Origin: JBEVJC01 sp040510375
Lineage (GTDB): Bacteria; Bacteroidota; Bacteroidia; Chitinophagales; Chitinophagaceae
DNA length: 64,000 nucleotides
Direction: 5' to 3'
Assembly: GCA_040510375.1 (NCBI GenBank)
Contig: JBEVJC010000014.1
Coordinates: 62,001-126,000 of the forward strand
Part shown: one piece after another, positions 35,901 through 45,249 of the stretch
Layout: every line of letters starts with the position of its first letter
Numbering within the stretch: position 1 is the first letter of the stretch
Position numbers and translations under genes: made by a program
The notes under the pieces: model-generated
Database searches by the model: none
Told to the model about the DNA's origin: nothing
The model's input: the letters and a program-made list of their open reading frames with translations, nothing else

Positions 35901-37217
35901 CCGGTTCAACAGGATCGGGTGACCCTTCAATATATTTTCAAGGATATCCCAAACCACCGCTTCTTTTTTATCTACCAGTTTCCTGGCCGACTTAACGGTT
36001 TTAACGATACCTCTTTCAATAAGCTTACGGATAATGAACGGCTTGAAAAGCTCGGCTGCCATATCTTTTGGCAGACCACATTCATGGAGTTTCAGTTCTG
36101 GTCCTACCACGATAACCGAACGACCGGAATAGTCGACACGTTTACCCAGCAGGTTCTGACGGAAACGACCTTGTTTACCTTTCAGTACATCGGACAGTGA
36201 TTTGAGTGCACGTCCGCCTTCAGCCTTCACGGCATTGGACTTACGGCTGTTATCAAACAAGCTGTCGATAGCTTCCTGGAGCATCCGTTTTTCGTTCCGG
36301 AGGATAACCTCAGGCGCTTTGATTTCCAACAGTCTTTTCAGACGGTTGTTACGGATGATCACCCGGCGATAGAGGTCGTTCAGGTCGGAAGACGCGAAAC
36401 GGCCACCATCCAGCGGAACAAGCGGACGCAGTTCCGGCGGGATTACAGGGATGTATTGCATTACCATCCATTCAGGACGGTTGGTGATACGTGTATTGGC
36501 ATCACGGAAAGCTTCCACCACGCTCAGGCGTTTCAGTGCATCTGCCTTACGTTGCTGTGAAGTTTCTGTTGCTGCTGAGTTACGCAGGTCAAATGATAAC
36601 TGGTCGAGGTCGATGCGCTGCAACATATCGTGCACTGCTTCGGCACCCATCTTGGCGATGAACTTGTTGGGATCATCATCAGGCAGGTACTGGTTATCCT
36701 TTGGCAGGGTATCCAGGATATCGAGGTATTCTTCTTCGGTAAGAAGATCACCAACGTTCTGGCCCTTATCACCACGGATACCCGACTGGATCACCACGAA
36801 ACGTTCGTAGTAAACGATGCTCTCCAGTTTCTTGGAGCTTACACCCAGCAGGTAACCGATCTTGTTAGGCAATGATTTGAAGTACCAGATATGAACAACG
36901 GGCACTACCAGTTTGATATGGCCCATCCTTTCACGACGTACTTTCTTTTCGGTTACTTCCACACCGCAACGGTCACACACGATCCCCTTGTAGCGGATCC
37001 GTTTGTATTTACCGCAGGCGCATTCGTAATCCTTTACCGGCCCGAAGATCCTTTCGCAGAACAGACCATCCCGCTCAGGCTTGTAGGTACGGTAGTTAAT
37101 TGTTTCAGGCTTTAACACTTCGCCATAACTTCTTTCCAGGATTACATCCGGTGAAGCCAGACCAATAGTGATCTTCGAAAACGTAGGCCTTGGACGATTT
37201 TCTTTTTTAATAGCCAT
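32925..37217 (-). CDS. rpoC: RNA polymerase beta-prime subunit
   Basis: The 1430-residue protein carries the catalytic NADFDGDQMAVH motif near residue 470, whose three Asp hold the active-site magnesium. The N-terminal zinc-binding cysteines are in CACGKYKRIRYKGIVCDRCG. A second cysteine cluster (CESKRGCCVKCYG) lies near residue 905. The length fits Bacteroidota. It follows rpoB at 61 bases and ends at a strong terminator. Confidence 0.98.
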   Translation of the reverse strand: MAIKKENRPRPTFSKITIGLASPDVILERSYGEVLKPETINYRTYKPERDGLFCERIFGPVKDYECACGKYKRIRYKGIVCDRCGVEVTEKKVRRERMGHIKLVVPVVHIWYFKSLPNKIGYLLGVSSKKLESIVYYERFVVIQSGIRGDKGQNVGDLLTEEEYLDILDTLPKDNQYLPDDDPNKFIAKMGAEAVHDMLQRIDLDQLSFDLRNSAATETSQQRKADALKRLSVVEAFRDANTRITNRPEWMVMQYIPVIPPELRPLVPLDGGRFASSDLNDLYRRVIIRNNRLKRLLEIKAPEVILRNEKRMLQEAIDSLFDNSRKSNAVKAEGGRALKSLSDVLKGKQGRFRQNLLGKRVDYSGRSVIVVGPELKLHECGLPKDMAAELFKPFIIRKLIERGIVKTVKSARKLVDKKEAVVWDILENILKGHPILLNRAPTLHRLSIQAFQPKLIEGKAIQLHPLVTTAFNADFDGDQMAVHVPLSNAAVLEAQLLMLASHNILNPQNGTPITLPSQDMVLGLYYISKGKKSTETEKVRGEGKAFYSAEEVVIAFNEKVVDMHAWIKVKANIMNSDGLLEHKLIETTVGRVIFNQHVPAEVGFVNALLTKKNLREIIGDIIEITNVPKTAKFLDDIKQLGFRTAFQGGLSFSINDLIIPDIKEQLLENAKGEVNEVWDNYNMGLITNNERYNQIVDIWSRVDTRITETLIRELATDKQGFNSVFMMLDSGARGSKQQIKQLAGIRGLMAKPRKSGSTGSEIIENPILSNFKGGLNVLDYFISTHGARKGLADTALKTADAGYLTRRLVDVAQDVVITEEDCGTLRGIATSALKDNEDVIEGLSDRIMGRTSLHDVYNPATEELIVGAGEGITENLARKVEEAGIETVEIRSVLTCESKRGCCVKCYGKNLASGILAQKGDAVGIIAAQSIGEPGTQLTLRTFHVGGVAGSASVDSTLLAKFDGTIQFDGLRSVPVTNNDGEKVMVVIGRTGEVRIVDQKNDRLLITNNIPYGSTLSVKDGQKVAKGDAICSWDPYNNVIIAEIDGTMKFENVIEGVTYREESDEQTGHREKVVIETRDKTKIPSIVVAGKENKSYNLPTGSHIIFDDGEEVKAGQVLVKIPRILGKLRDITGGLPRVTELFEARNPSNPAVVSEIDGVVSMGSIKRGNREIIIEAKDGVQKKYLVPLTRQILAQDGDFVKAGWPLSDGQTSPQDILSIQGPFAVQQYVVNEIQEVYRLQGVKINDKHVEVIVRQMMRKVNIVDPGDTKFLEDDSVDKFEFIEENDYVYDKKVVTEAGASTKLRPGQIVSLRELREENSVLRRNDLAMVEHRDAKPATSAPTLLGITKASLGVQSWISAASFQETTKVLSSAAIHGKTDDMLGLKENVITGHPIPAGTGLREFENMIVGSKEEYELLQMTREAMTFDEEE

Positions 37218-37278
37218 AATCGTATTGACGATTTAAATTTTAAAAGTAGTTGTTGTCATCCTGAGTGAAACGGCGGAT

Positions 37279-40200
37279 CTATTCAAACTTCAGATCCAGG
37301 CCAAGTCCTCTCAACTCATGGACAAGAACGTTGAAGGATTCAGGAATACCGGCCCTTGGAACGTTATCACCCTTCACGATCGACTCGTAAGTCTTGGCGC
37401 GTCCGATGATATCATCCGATTTCAGTGTCAGCAATTCCTGCAGGATGTTCGAAGCACCATATGCCTCGAGCGCCCATACTTCCATTTCCCCGAAACGTTG
37501 TCCCCCGAACTGTGCCTTACCACCAAGCGGCTGCTGGGTGATCAGACTATATGGTCCGATGGAACGTGCGTGCATCTTGTCATCCACCATGTGGTGCAGT
37601 TTGATGATATAGATGATACCCACGGTCGCTTTCTGGTGGAAACGTTCACCTGTTTCTCCGTCGTACAGATAGGTGTGACCAAACTTGGGCAGACCTGCTT
37701 CGTCACAGAACTTCTCAATCTCTTCGGTGCTTGCACCATCAAAGATTGGTGTGGCGAATTTCAGACCCAGTTTTTCACCGGCCCATCCAAGTACGGTTTC
37801 ATAGATCTGTCCGAGGTTCATACGGCTTGGTACACCAAGTGGGTTCAGCACCACGTCAACCGGGGTACCGTCTTCCAGGAATGGCATATCTTCTGCACGT
37901 ACGATCTTCGCAACGATCCCCTTGTTACCGTGGCGCCCGGCCATCTTATCTCCCACTTTCAGCTTACGCTTAACTGCGAGATAAACTTTCGCCAGTTTCA
38001 ATACACCGGCAGGTAACTCGTCACCGATAGAGATATTGAATTTCTCCCTCTTGTAACGACCGAGTTCTTCGTTGAATTTAATATTATAGTTATGGAGTAA
38101 CACGTTGATCTGGTCATCCACTTTTTTATCGCCTGTCCATCCCAACGGATTGATGTTCGCGTAATCAAGTCCGGAAAGGTTCTTCGTAGTGAACTTGGCA
38201 CCCTTGCCGATCTGGATCTCACCGAAGTTGTTGCCAACACCGGCCGATACATGGGCGGTCAGTAAGGTAGTGAGCTTTTCGAGCAACACTTCCATCAGGT
38301 CGCTTTCATTCTTTTCGTGAACTTTTTCCAGTTTCTCGATGGCCGCTTTTTCACGCACCTTGGCATTCTTATCTTTCTTGGCGCGCTGGAATAACTTTTT
38401 ACCGATCACGATACCTTCTACACCATTTGGTGCTTTCAGGGATGCATCCTTTGCGTCGCCGGCTTTATCACCGAAGATCGCGCGGAGCAGTTTCTCTTCC
38501 GGTGTAGGATCTGATTCACCTTTAGGAGTGATCTTTCCGATCAGGATATCTCCCTCCTTGATGTTCGCACCTACGCGGATGATACCGTTTTCGTCCAGGT
38601 CCTTGGTTGCTTCTTCCGAAACGTTGGGGATATCTGGTGTCAGTTCTTCCTCACCCAGTTTTGTATCACGTACTTCCAGTTCATATTCAGAAATGTGAAC
38701 CGAAGTGAACATATCTTCTTTAACCACACGTTCGCTGATTACGATCGCATCCTCGAAGTTGTAACCCTTCCATGGCATGAAGGCCACTTTCAGGTTTTTA
38801 CCCAGAGCCAGTTCACCATTCTGCGTTGCATAACCTTCAGTCAGGAAGTCACCCTTTTTCACCTTCTGTCCCTTTTTAACGGCGGGTTTCAGGTTGATAC
38901 AGGTTTCCTGGTTGGTCTTGATGAACTTGGTCAGTTTATAAACGATCAGGTCTTCTTCGAAGCTCACCAGTTTTTCCTGTTCGTCACGGTCGTAACGTAC
39001 ATGGATTTCATTGGCATCAACGAATTCAACAATACCGTTTCCATCGGAATGGATCTGGATCCTTGCATCACGTGCTGCTTTACCTTCCAGGCCGGTACCT
39101 ACTACAGGTACATCCGGACGGAGAAGTGGCACAGCCTGGCGTTGCATGTTTGATCCCATCAGTGCACGGTTGGCATCATCATGTTCAAGGAACGGAATCA
39201 GGGAAGCGCTCAACCCTACGATCTGGTTGGGGGCAACGTCCATGAACTCCACATCATTACGGTCGAGGATCGGGAAGTCACCGGTTTCACGGCTTACAAT
39301 CTTCTCTTCAACGAAATGACCCTTGTCATCCAGTGGCGTATTCGCCTGGGCGATCTTTGCCAGGTCTTCTTCTTCTGCACTCAGGAACTGGAGTTCCTTC
39401 ATATTTACTTTACCGGCTTCCACCTTACGGTAAGGAGTTTCGATAAAGCCCATATCATTGATCTTCGCGTGTACGCAAAGGGTAGAGATCAGACCGATAT
39501 TTGGTCCTTCCGGAGTTTCGATGGTACACAGGCGTCCGTAGTGGGAATAGTGTACGTCACGAACCTCAAAACCTGCCCTTTCACGACTCAGACCGCCTGG
39601 CCCGAGCGCCGAGATCCTGCGTTTGTGCGTGATCTCCGAAAGTGGGTTGGTCTGATCCAGGAACTGGGACAACTGCGAAGTACCAAAGAAGGAGTTGATA
39701 ACTGATGAAAGTGTCCGCGCGTTGATCAGGTCAACCGGGGTGAACACTTCATTGTCACGCACGTTCATCCGCTCGCGGATCGTCCTTGCCATACGGGCAA
39801 GACCCACACCGAACTGCGCATATAACTGCTCTCCTACTGTACGTACACGACGGTTGCTCAGGTGATCGATATCATCGATCTCGGCCTTACCATTGGTCAG
39901 GCGTACAAGATATTTGATGATAAGGATGATATCCTCGCGGGTCAGTGTTTTCTGATCCAGCGGTGCATCAAGATTCAGTTTGCGGTTGATCTTGTAACGA
40001 CCAACTTCACCGAGATCATAACGTTTGTCGCTGAAGAATAATTTATCGATAATACCACGGGCTGTTTCGTTATCCGGTGCATCGGCGCCCCTTAACTGGC
40101 GATAGATGAACTGAACCGCTTCCAGCTCGGAGTTTGAAGTATCCTTGTTCAGTGTGTTGTAGATGATCGCGTAATCACCACCCACATCTTCACGCTGGAT

Positions 40201-41082
40201 GAACACACTCTTCACATCCATTTCAGAAATGGTGTCGATAGCTTCTTCATCCAGTACGGTATCACGCTCCATTACGATTTCGTTACGTTCGATCGATACC
40301 ACTTCACCGGTATCCTCGTCCACGAAATCTTCCACCCATGTTCTCAGAACGCGGGCGGCAAGGCGTTTACCAATATATTTTTCCAATGCTTTCTTCTCCC
40401 CTTTCACTTCGTCGGCCATACCGAAAAGTTCCAGGATGTCCTTATCGGTTTCATAACCGATAGAACGTAACAGCGTGGTAACCGGGAATTTCTTCTTACG
40501 GTCGATGTAGGCATACATCACGTTGTTGATATCGGTGGCGAATTCCATCCATGCACCCTTGAACGGGATCACACGGGCAGAATAGATCTTTGTACCGTTG
40601 GGGTGAACCGACTGGCCAAAGAATACACCGGGAGAACGATGCAGCTGGGAAACAACCACACGTTCCGCACCGTTGATCACGAATGTACCACGGGGAGTCA
40701 TGTAAGGGATGTTACCCAGGAAAACGTCCTGTACGATAGTTTGGAAATCCACGTGCTCCTCATCATTACAACTCAGGCGAAGTTTTGCTTTGAGGGGAAC
40801 AGCGTAGGTAAGACCACGCTCCATACACTCGTCGATGGTGTAGCGGGGCGGGTCGATAAAGTAATCCAGGAACTCCAGCACAAAGATGTTCCTCGTATCA
40901 GTGATCGGGAAATTGTCTTTGAACACCCGGAACAAACCTTCGATATTCCGTTTGTCGGGCGTGGTTTCCAGTTGGAAAAACTCTTTGAACGATTGAATCT
41001 GTACTTCAAGAAGGTCTGGAGTCTCGGCCAGATGTTTAATCTTACCGAAATCCACTCTTGAGTTCACTTTTGTTGAAGACAT
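37279..41082 (-). CDS. rpoB: RNA polymerase beta subunit
   Basis: With the start at 41082 (MSSTKVNSRVDFGKIK) the protein has 1267 residues, the usual size in Bacteroidota; a frame opening 15 codons earlier has an atypical N-terminus. Hallmarks are the rifampicin-pocket region GTSQLSQFLDQTNPLSE with THKRRISALGPGGLSRERAG behind it, and AGRHGNKGIV near the C-terminus. The gene is preceded by a TAACTTTG -7 element about 145 bases upstream and shares that divergent spacer with the HhH gene. In most bacteria rpoB follows rplL directly; here about 3 kb of unrelated genes intervene. Confidence 0.98.
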   Translation of the reverse strand: MSSTKVNSRVDFGKIKHLAETPDLLEVQIQSFKEFFQLETTPDKRNIEGLFRVFKDNFPITDTRNIFVLEFLDYFIDPPRYTIDECMERGLTYAVPLKAKLRLSCNDEEHVDFQTIVQDVFLGNIPYMTPRGTFVINGAERVVVSQLHRSPGVFFGQSVHPNGTKIYSARVIPFKGAWMEFATDINNVMYAYIDRKKKFPVTTLLRSIGYETDKDILELFGMADEVKGEKKALEKYIGKRLAARVLRTWVEDFVDEDTGEVVSIERNEIVMERDTVLDEEAIDTISEMDVKSVFIQREDVGGDYAIIYNTLNKDTSNSELEAVQFIYRQLRGADAPDNETARGIIDKLFFSDKRYDLGEVGRYKINRKLNLDAPLDQKTLTREDIILIIKYLVRLTNGKAEIDDIDHLSNRRVRTVGEQLYAQFGVGLARMARTIRERMNVRDNEVFTPVDLINARTLSSVINSFFGTSQLSQFLDQTNPLSEITHKRRISALGPGGLSRERAGFEVRDVHYSHYGRLCTIETPEGPNIGLISTLCVHAKINDMGFIETPYRKVEAGKVNMKELQFLSAEEEDLAKIAQANTPLDDKGHFVEEKIVSRETGDFPILDRNDVEFMDVAPNQIVGLSASLIPFLEHDDANRALMGSNMQRQAVPLLRPDVPVVGTGLEGKAARDARIQIHSDGNGIVEFVDANEIHVRYDRDEQEKLVSFEEDLIVYKLTKFIKTNQETCINLKPAVKKGQKVKKGDFLTEGYATQNGELALGKNLKVAFMPWKGYNFEDAIVISERVVKEDMFTSVHISEYELEVRDTKLGEEELTPDIPNVSEEATKDLDENGIIRVGANIKEGDILIGKITPKGESDPTPEEKLLRAIFGDKAGDAKDASLKAPNGVEGIVIGKKLFQRAKKDKNAKVREKAAIEKLEKVHEKNESDLMEVLLEKLTTLLTAHVSAGVGNNFGEIQIGKGAKFTTKNLSGLDYANINPLGWTGDKKVDDQINVLLHNYNIKFNEELGRYKREKFNISIGDELPAGVLKLAKVYLAVKRKLKVGDKMAGRHGNKGIVAKIVRAEDMPFLEDGTPVDVVLNPLGVPSRMNLGQIYETVLGWAGEKLGLKFATPIFDGASTEEIEKFCDEAGLPKFGHTYLYDGETGERFHQKATVGIIYIIKLHHMVDDKMHARSIGPYSLITQQPLGGKAQFGGQRFGEMEVWALEAYGASNILQELLTLKSDDIIGRAKTYESIVKGDNVPRAGIPESFNVLVHELRGLGLDLKFE

Positions 41083-41227
41083 ACGCGTAAAAACCGGTTT
41101 TAAAAACATTAATGACATGCAAATCACTCACAGGGCTTCTATTTCTTTCAAAATAAAAGTCTATGAACGTCAACTACTTGAGTTTGAAATGGGATGTCAA
41201 AATATATTTGGCCAAAATAAAGGAAGG

Positions 41228-41235
41228 CAAAGTTA
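41228..41235 (-). promoter_or_regulatory. -7 element (TAACTTTG) upstream of rpoB
   Basis: TAACTTTG on the minus strand fits the consensus and lies in the spacer between rpoB and the divergent HhH gene. It supports a dedicated rpoBC promoter, as expected if rpoB is detached from rplL. The -33 is weak. Confidence 0.55.
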
Positions 41236-41345
41236 AGGATTAATAGATTGTGGGCCAAGAAAACTTCCTGACAAAAATCCCGCCAAATCCTGTTGAAATC
41301 ACCGCACGTTCCGTGAGACCCTTTCCTACCTTGAATAAAAAAAAT

Positions 41346-42500
41346 ATGTCACCCAAAAATCAGTTCAGGGAGTACTTTATTTTCTCCCGGAAAGACCGGA
41401 TTGCGGTATTCGTCCTGTTGCTCCTCATTGGCCTGGCCGCTGCCCTGCCCTATATGTTCAAACCCGCTACCAGTCCGCTTTCCGAGCAGGACAGCGCCTG
41501 GATCAGGGCGGTGGACCAAACGCTGAAACCGGTCGACGGTGAACCGTACCCGAATACTGGCGGGCAAGCCTATGACACCCATAAAAAATCAGGTAATACA
41601 TTTAATAACGCGCGGAGTGCCAAACAGTTCAATTTCGATCCCAACACCCTGGATTTTGAAGGTTGGCGGGATCTGGGTCTGCGGGACAGGACTATTGAGA
41701 CCATTTTAAAATACCGGAGCAAGGGCGGGCGGTTCAGGAGACCGGCCGATCTGGAGAAAATCTTTGGATTGCCTCCGGAAATACGGGAAAGGATACAGCC
41801 ATTTGTCAGGATTGGTGAAGGGATTGGGACGGGGTCGGATGCTGGAACGGGAGGACGGTCTGAAACCCGGGCCGGGAATGGAAACGGGACCGAATGGTCT
41901 TCGGGTGATGGACGGGGTTCATTGCGGGATCGCAATTTTCCATCGGGGCAGGGTTTTCGGACCGAAGCAGGACCCCGTCCCGATGGGCGCCCGCCGGAAG
42001 GAAAGTACCAGGCAAGTGACCGTTTCCAGACAGCTGATGGTCAAAAAACGGAGGGAAAATTTCAGTCAACCGGTGGGTTTAAACCGGGAGGTAGGAAAAA
42101 ATATGTTGTAGTCGACCTGAATAAAACCGACACCACCCAACTGATTGCCCTGCCCTGTATCGGATCCAGACTGGCGCAACGGATCCTTCAATTCCGTGAT
42201 AAACTGGGTGGTTTCCATTCAGTGGAGCAGGTGCGGGAAATCTATGGTATTACCGATTCCAGTTTTGCAGTGATCCTTCCTTATTTAAAAACCGATCCGG
42301 CAGATTGCCGGCTGATGAATCTCAATACTGTTTCACTGGACGAATTAAAAAACCATCCTTATTTCCGGTATGAACTGGCCCGGACCATTATTGCCTACCG
42401 GCAGGAACATGGTAATTTCAGTGATATGGCTGATCTTAAAAAACTGATCGTTATTACCCCGGAAATATTTCTAAAGATCCGGCCTTACCTTAAAATATAA
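41346..42500 (+). CDS. Triple helix-hairpin-helix (ComEA-like) membrane-anchored protein
   Basis: From the ATG at 41346 the protein has 384 residues; a GTG 32 codons earlier would add an unlikely polar start. An N-terminal membrane helix (IAVFVLLLLIGLAAALPY) is followed by three HhH domains: about 95 to 145, then about 255 to 315, then 325 to 384. Between the first and second lies a Gly, Arg, Thr and Ser-rich low-complexity linker of about 100 residues. The HhH units (for example LPCIGSRLAQRILQFRDKLG) bind DNA without sequence preference. ComEA-like proteins bind DNA outside the membrane during uptake, which may be the role here, but related proteins are widespread and not tied to competence in Bacteroidota. 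It reads away from rpoB. Confidence 0.85.
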   Translation: MSPKNQFREYFIFSRKDRIAVFVLLLLIGLAAALPYMFKPATSPLSEQDSAWIRAVDQTLKPVDGEPYPNTGGQAYDTHKKSGNTFNNARSAKQFNFDPNTLDFEGWRDLGLRDRTIETILKYRSKGGRFRRPADLEKIFGLPPEIRERIQPFVRIGEGIGTGSDAGTGGRSETRAGNGNGTEWSSGDGRGSLRDRNFPSGQGFRTEAGPRPDGRPPEGKYQASDRFQTADGQKTEGKFQSTGGFKPGGRKKYVVVDLNKTDTTQLIALPCIGSRLAQRILQFRDKLGGFHSVEQVREIYGITDSSFAVILPYLKTDPADCRLMNLNTVSLDELKNHPYFRYELARTIIAYRQEHGNFSDMADLKKLIVITPEIFLKIRPYLKI

Positions 42501-42570
42501 CTTTATTAAAATTGGGAATCTTATCCGGTATGATTTGCAGCTGGCTCCGGAGTCCTATGAAAATAATCTC

Positions 42571-43983
42571 TCAATGCGGCGCCACCTCAACCTGAAAAGC
42601 TGTTGCGCGGGACCGGTCGCCCGAACGTTCAAACATAAGCTGCCTGAAATAAGGTGCGGGTACCCATTTGAAAAAAAGCGAGGGAACGCCGAATTCATCC
42701 CATGACCGGACGATCCCGAATTTTTTTACAAAATGATCTTCGGGAGGTACCGCAATCCGGATGCTGGTAAGTGAATCATTATAAACAGAATTAAAATACT
42801 GAACCGCTTCTGCATATTCCTGCTCCAGGGGTTTTCGGAAAAGGATATTGTAATTAAAGAATGCATTGCCGATAAAGCAGGCACCGAGCAGCACCCAGGT
42901 GGCCCGGAAAAAAAACCGGTCAGTTAGTAGTCGCGACAGGATAATCAATACCCAGCAGGTAACTGCCAGCGTCAGTGCCAGCATTGTACGGTTGGATGCA
43001 TAGTTTTCCTTTACGGTCATTGATGGCAGGTAAATGAGCACGAGCAGGAAGACCAGGAATATAATATGTACCAGGATTTTTGGAGCCCGGAATAAACGTA
43101 TGTACCCAATTACTGTCATGATAAAAAGAAGGAGGCCGGCCAGCAATCCTGTGATATCACGTTCATTAAAAAGATATCCGAAATGGAACGAAGCCCTGAA
43201 TGGCCGGTAGAAAAAGAATTTCAGTTTGGAAAAAATATTTGTCGCCATAGCGGTCCGTTCACTCCCTGATATTCCCAGCGATCTCAGCTGTAATTTCAGC
43301 AAGAGGTAATAAACAATTGCGATAACAAAGAATACCAGGATGCCCTTTATTATAACCCGGTACCGGCCTGGATTGGCAACGGCCTGGATAAAATATGGCA
43401 GCAGAAAACATCCAAAACCATTCTGGTAGGTAAACAGCGAGACCAGGCCAGCAATAGTGGAAAGAAATAAAAGACCTGCCCGCCAACGTGCTGATTTAAT
43501 TTCGGTCGTTAGAGCTGACCATACAAAGTATCCCGAAACAAGTCCTGCTGTATAGGCGATAAATAATTCCATACAGGAGGCCCAGCCGATGGAGATGGTA
43601 AAGGTTGGACTGCAAACCAGCCACAGTACAGTCAATGGTGCAAGCCAGGGCGACAGTCCCTCTTTTTTGAAAACCCGTTTAAGGATCAGGTACCAAACGG
43701 GGATCATCAGCATCCACCCTACCAATGAAAAAACCCGCAGGAAACGTACTTCGCTGATTGTATCGATGCGACCAAAAAGATGGGTCATCAGCAGGTCGGT
43801 CAGGTAGCGGCCCTGTTCAATAAACATATGGTAACCGGCCCCGGGCCTGTAATACCATAACTGAACGGATTCATCAGTATACAGGTAATCACTTTGAAAA
43901 ACCGGAAAATAAATAAATAATGTAACGGTTAACAGGGCAGTTATTATGGCAAGGTCGTAACGAATGTATCGCGACAAATTCAT
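42571..43983 (-). CDS. Polytopic membrane protein, glycosyltransferase-like (GT-C type)
   Basis: A 470-residue protein with about ten membrane helices. The first periplasmic loop has YLYTDESVQLWYY with acidic residues, where GT-C glycosyltransferases hold their catalytic Asp. The C-terminus ends in a soluble tail. I cannot name a family. It resembles in layout the protein at 46860 to 48464 and the pair near 57 to 61 kb. A role in transfer of lipid-linked sugars is plausible. It lies between rplL and the HhH gene and ends convergent with the latter. Confidence 0.6.
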   Translation of the reverse strand: MNLSRYIRYDLAIITALLTVTLFIYFPVFQSDYLYTDESVQLWYYRPGAGYHMFIEQGRYLTDLLMTHLFGRIDTISEVRFLRVFSLVGWMLMIPVWYLILKRVFKKEGLSPWLAPLTVLWLVCSPTFTISIGWASCMELFIAYTAGLVSGYFVWSALTTEIKSARWRAGLLFLSTIAGLVSLFTYQNGFGCFLLPYFIQAVANPGRYRVIIKGILVFFVIAIVYYLLLKLQLRSLGISGSERTAMATNIFSKLKFFFYRPFRASFHFGYLFNERDITGLLAGLLLFIMTVIGYIRLFRAPKILVHIIFLVFLLVLIYLPSMTVKENYASNRTMLALTLAVTCWVLIILSRLLTDRFFFRATWVLLGACFIGNAFFNYNILFRKPLEQEYAEAVQYFNSVYNDSLTSIRIAVPPEDHFVKKFGIVRSWDEFGVPSLFFKWVPAPYFRQLMFERSGDRSRATAFQVEVAPH

Positions 43984-44094
43984 ATCGTGAAGATAATAAA
44001 CCGGCCTTCATTTTATAACAGTTTACTCAATGGGCACGGATGACCGGTTAATTGTTCCATGCCATAATATTCCGGCAGGTTCTGATACGGACAT

Positions 44095-44122
44095 AAAAAA
44101 ACCCCGGACGAAATCCGGGGTT
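44095..44122 (-). terminator. Intrinsic terminator after rplL
   Basis: AACCCCGGA and TCCGGGGTT pair perfectly with a short loop and are followed on the minus strand by seven T. It closes the ribosomal protein unit and separates it from rpoB. Confidence 0.9.
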
Positions 44123-44152
44123 CCCCATTTCTGGGATAATACTGTAAGTGAA

Positions 44153-44527
44153 TTAAGCTACCTCAACATCGGCACCAGCTTCTTTCAGTTTACCAGCGAT
44201 TTCATCAGCTTCTGCTTTAGATACGCCTTCTTTAACTGCTTTAGGAGCTCCGTCAACGAGGTCTTTTGCTTCTTTCAGACCGAGGCCGGTAAGATCCTTA
44301 ACGATCTTAACAACGTTCAGTTTAGATGCACCTGCGCTCTTCAGGATAACGTCAAACGCTGTTTTTTCTTCTACAGCGGCTGCGCCACCACCACCATCAC
44401 CAGAAACAATCACTGCTGCTGCAGCTGGTTCGATGCCGTATTCTGATTTAAGGAAATCAGCTAATTCCTGTACTTCTTTTACGGTGAGGGCTACAAGGCC
44501 TTCTGCTAATGCTTTTACGTCTGCCAT
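44153..44527 (-). CDS. rplL: Ribosomal protein L7/L12
   Basis: The 124-residue protein has the N-terminal dimerization helices, an Ala and Gly-rich hinge (about 40 to 55) and the C-terminal domain with EKTAFDVILKSAGASKLNVV and LGLKEAKDLVDGAPKAVKEG, which binds elongation factors at the ribosomal stalk. It follows rplJ with a 132-base gap and is the last gene of the unit, with a terminator directly after it. Confidence 0.97.
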   Translation of the reverse strand: MADVKALAEGLVALTVKEVQELADFLKSEYGIEPAAAAVIVSGDGGGGAAAVEEKTAFDVILKSAGASKLNVVKIVKDLTGLGLKEAKDLVDGAPKAVKEGVSKAEADEIAGKLKEAGADVEVA

Positions 44528-44659
44528 TTTACTTGATTTTTACCGTCTTCATTCCCCGAACGGAGTCCGACGGCGTTTTAAAAAAATTATTTGGCCTTTG
44601 TTTATACACCCAAGGGACGTGTGCTATTTAAAAGGAAGATCACTCTTCCCCGATAGTCA

Positions 44660-45193
44660 TTACTCTGCTGCTGTTGCAACTTCTTCTGTAGCGCCGCCTG
44701 CTTTCTGTTCGTGGTGGTGCAATAAAGCAGCCAGTACGCGTTTTGCAGGAGACTGGAGCAAGCCGATAACTTCGCCGATAAGCTCGTTCTTGGTCTTGAT
44801 CTTGGTCAGTTGTTTCAGTTGGTCATCACCGCTGTATACATCTCCGTTAATGAAGGCAGCTTTCAGCTGTGGACGCTCATTGTTGTTTTCCTTACGGAAA
44901 GAAGTCAGGATCATCGCTGGCTCCTTTGGATTTTCGGAGAACAGAAGTGCAGTCACCTTATGCAGTGAATCAAACACCCCTGCGTATTTCTCGCTGTCCA
45001 GGGATTCCAGTGCTTTTTTGATGAGCGTGTTCTTTGCTACTTTCATTTCAACATCCTTGTTGAAACAGGCGCGGCGCAGTTTTACCACCTGCTCAACAGA
45101 AAGTGATTCTGTATCGGTGATGTAAAAGTTATTGTATTGAGTGAACTTGCCTTTCAGCAGCTCAATCACTTCGTTTTTTTGATCTTTTGTCAT
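44660..45193 (-). CDS. rplJ: Ribosomal protein L10
   Basis: The 177-residue protein anchors L7/L12 dimers to 23S rRNA at the stalk base. FYITDTESLSVEQVVKLRR and VAKNTLIKKALE are typical of the globular domain, and the C-terminus ends in the L12-binding helix followed by an Ala-rich tail. It lies 56 bases after rplA. In other bacteria the L10-L12 complex represses its own mRNA at the leader, which could act in this gap. Confidence 0.97.
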   Translation of the reverse strand: MTKDQKNEVIELLKGKFTQYNNFYITDTESLSVEQVVKLRRACFNKDVEMKVAKNTLIKKALESLDSEKYAGVFDSLHKVTALLFSENPKEPAMILTSFRKENNNERPQLKAAFINGDVYSGDDQLKQLTKIKTKNELIGEVIGLLQSPAKRVLAALLHHHEQKAGGATEEVATAAE

Positions 45194-45249
45194 GACGTTT
45201 TATTTGTCATCCCATCCCTGCAAAAGCGGGGAAGGATCGGTTTAATTAA

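Noticed and set aside
41083..41127. Fifteen extra N-terminal codons of rpoB
   Set aside because: The hydrophobic extra residues do not fit RpoB, and the MSSTKVNSRVDFGKIK start matches relatives.
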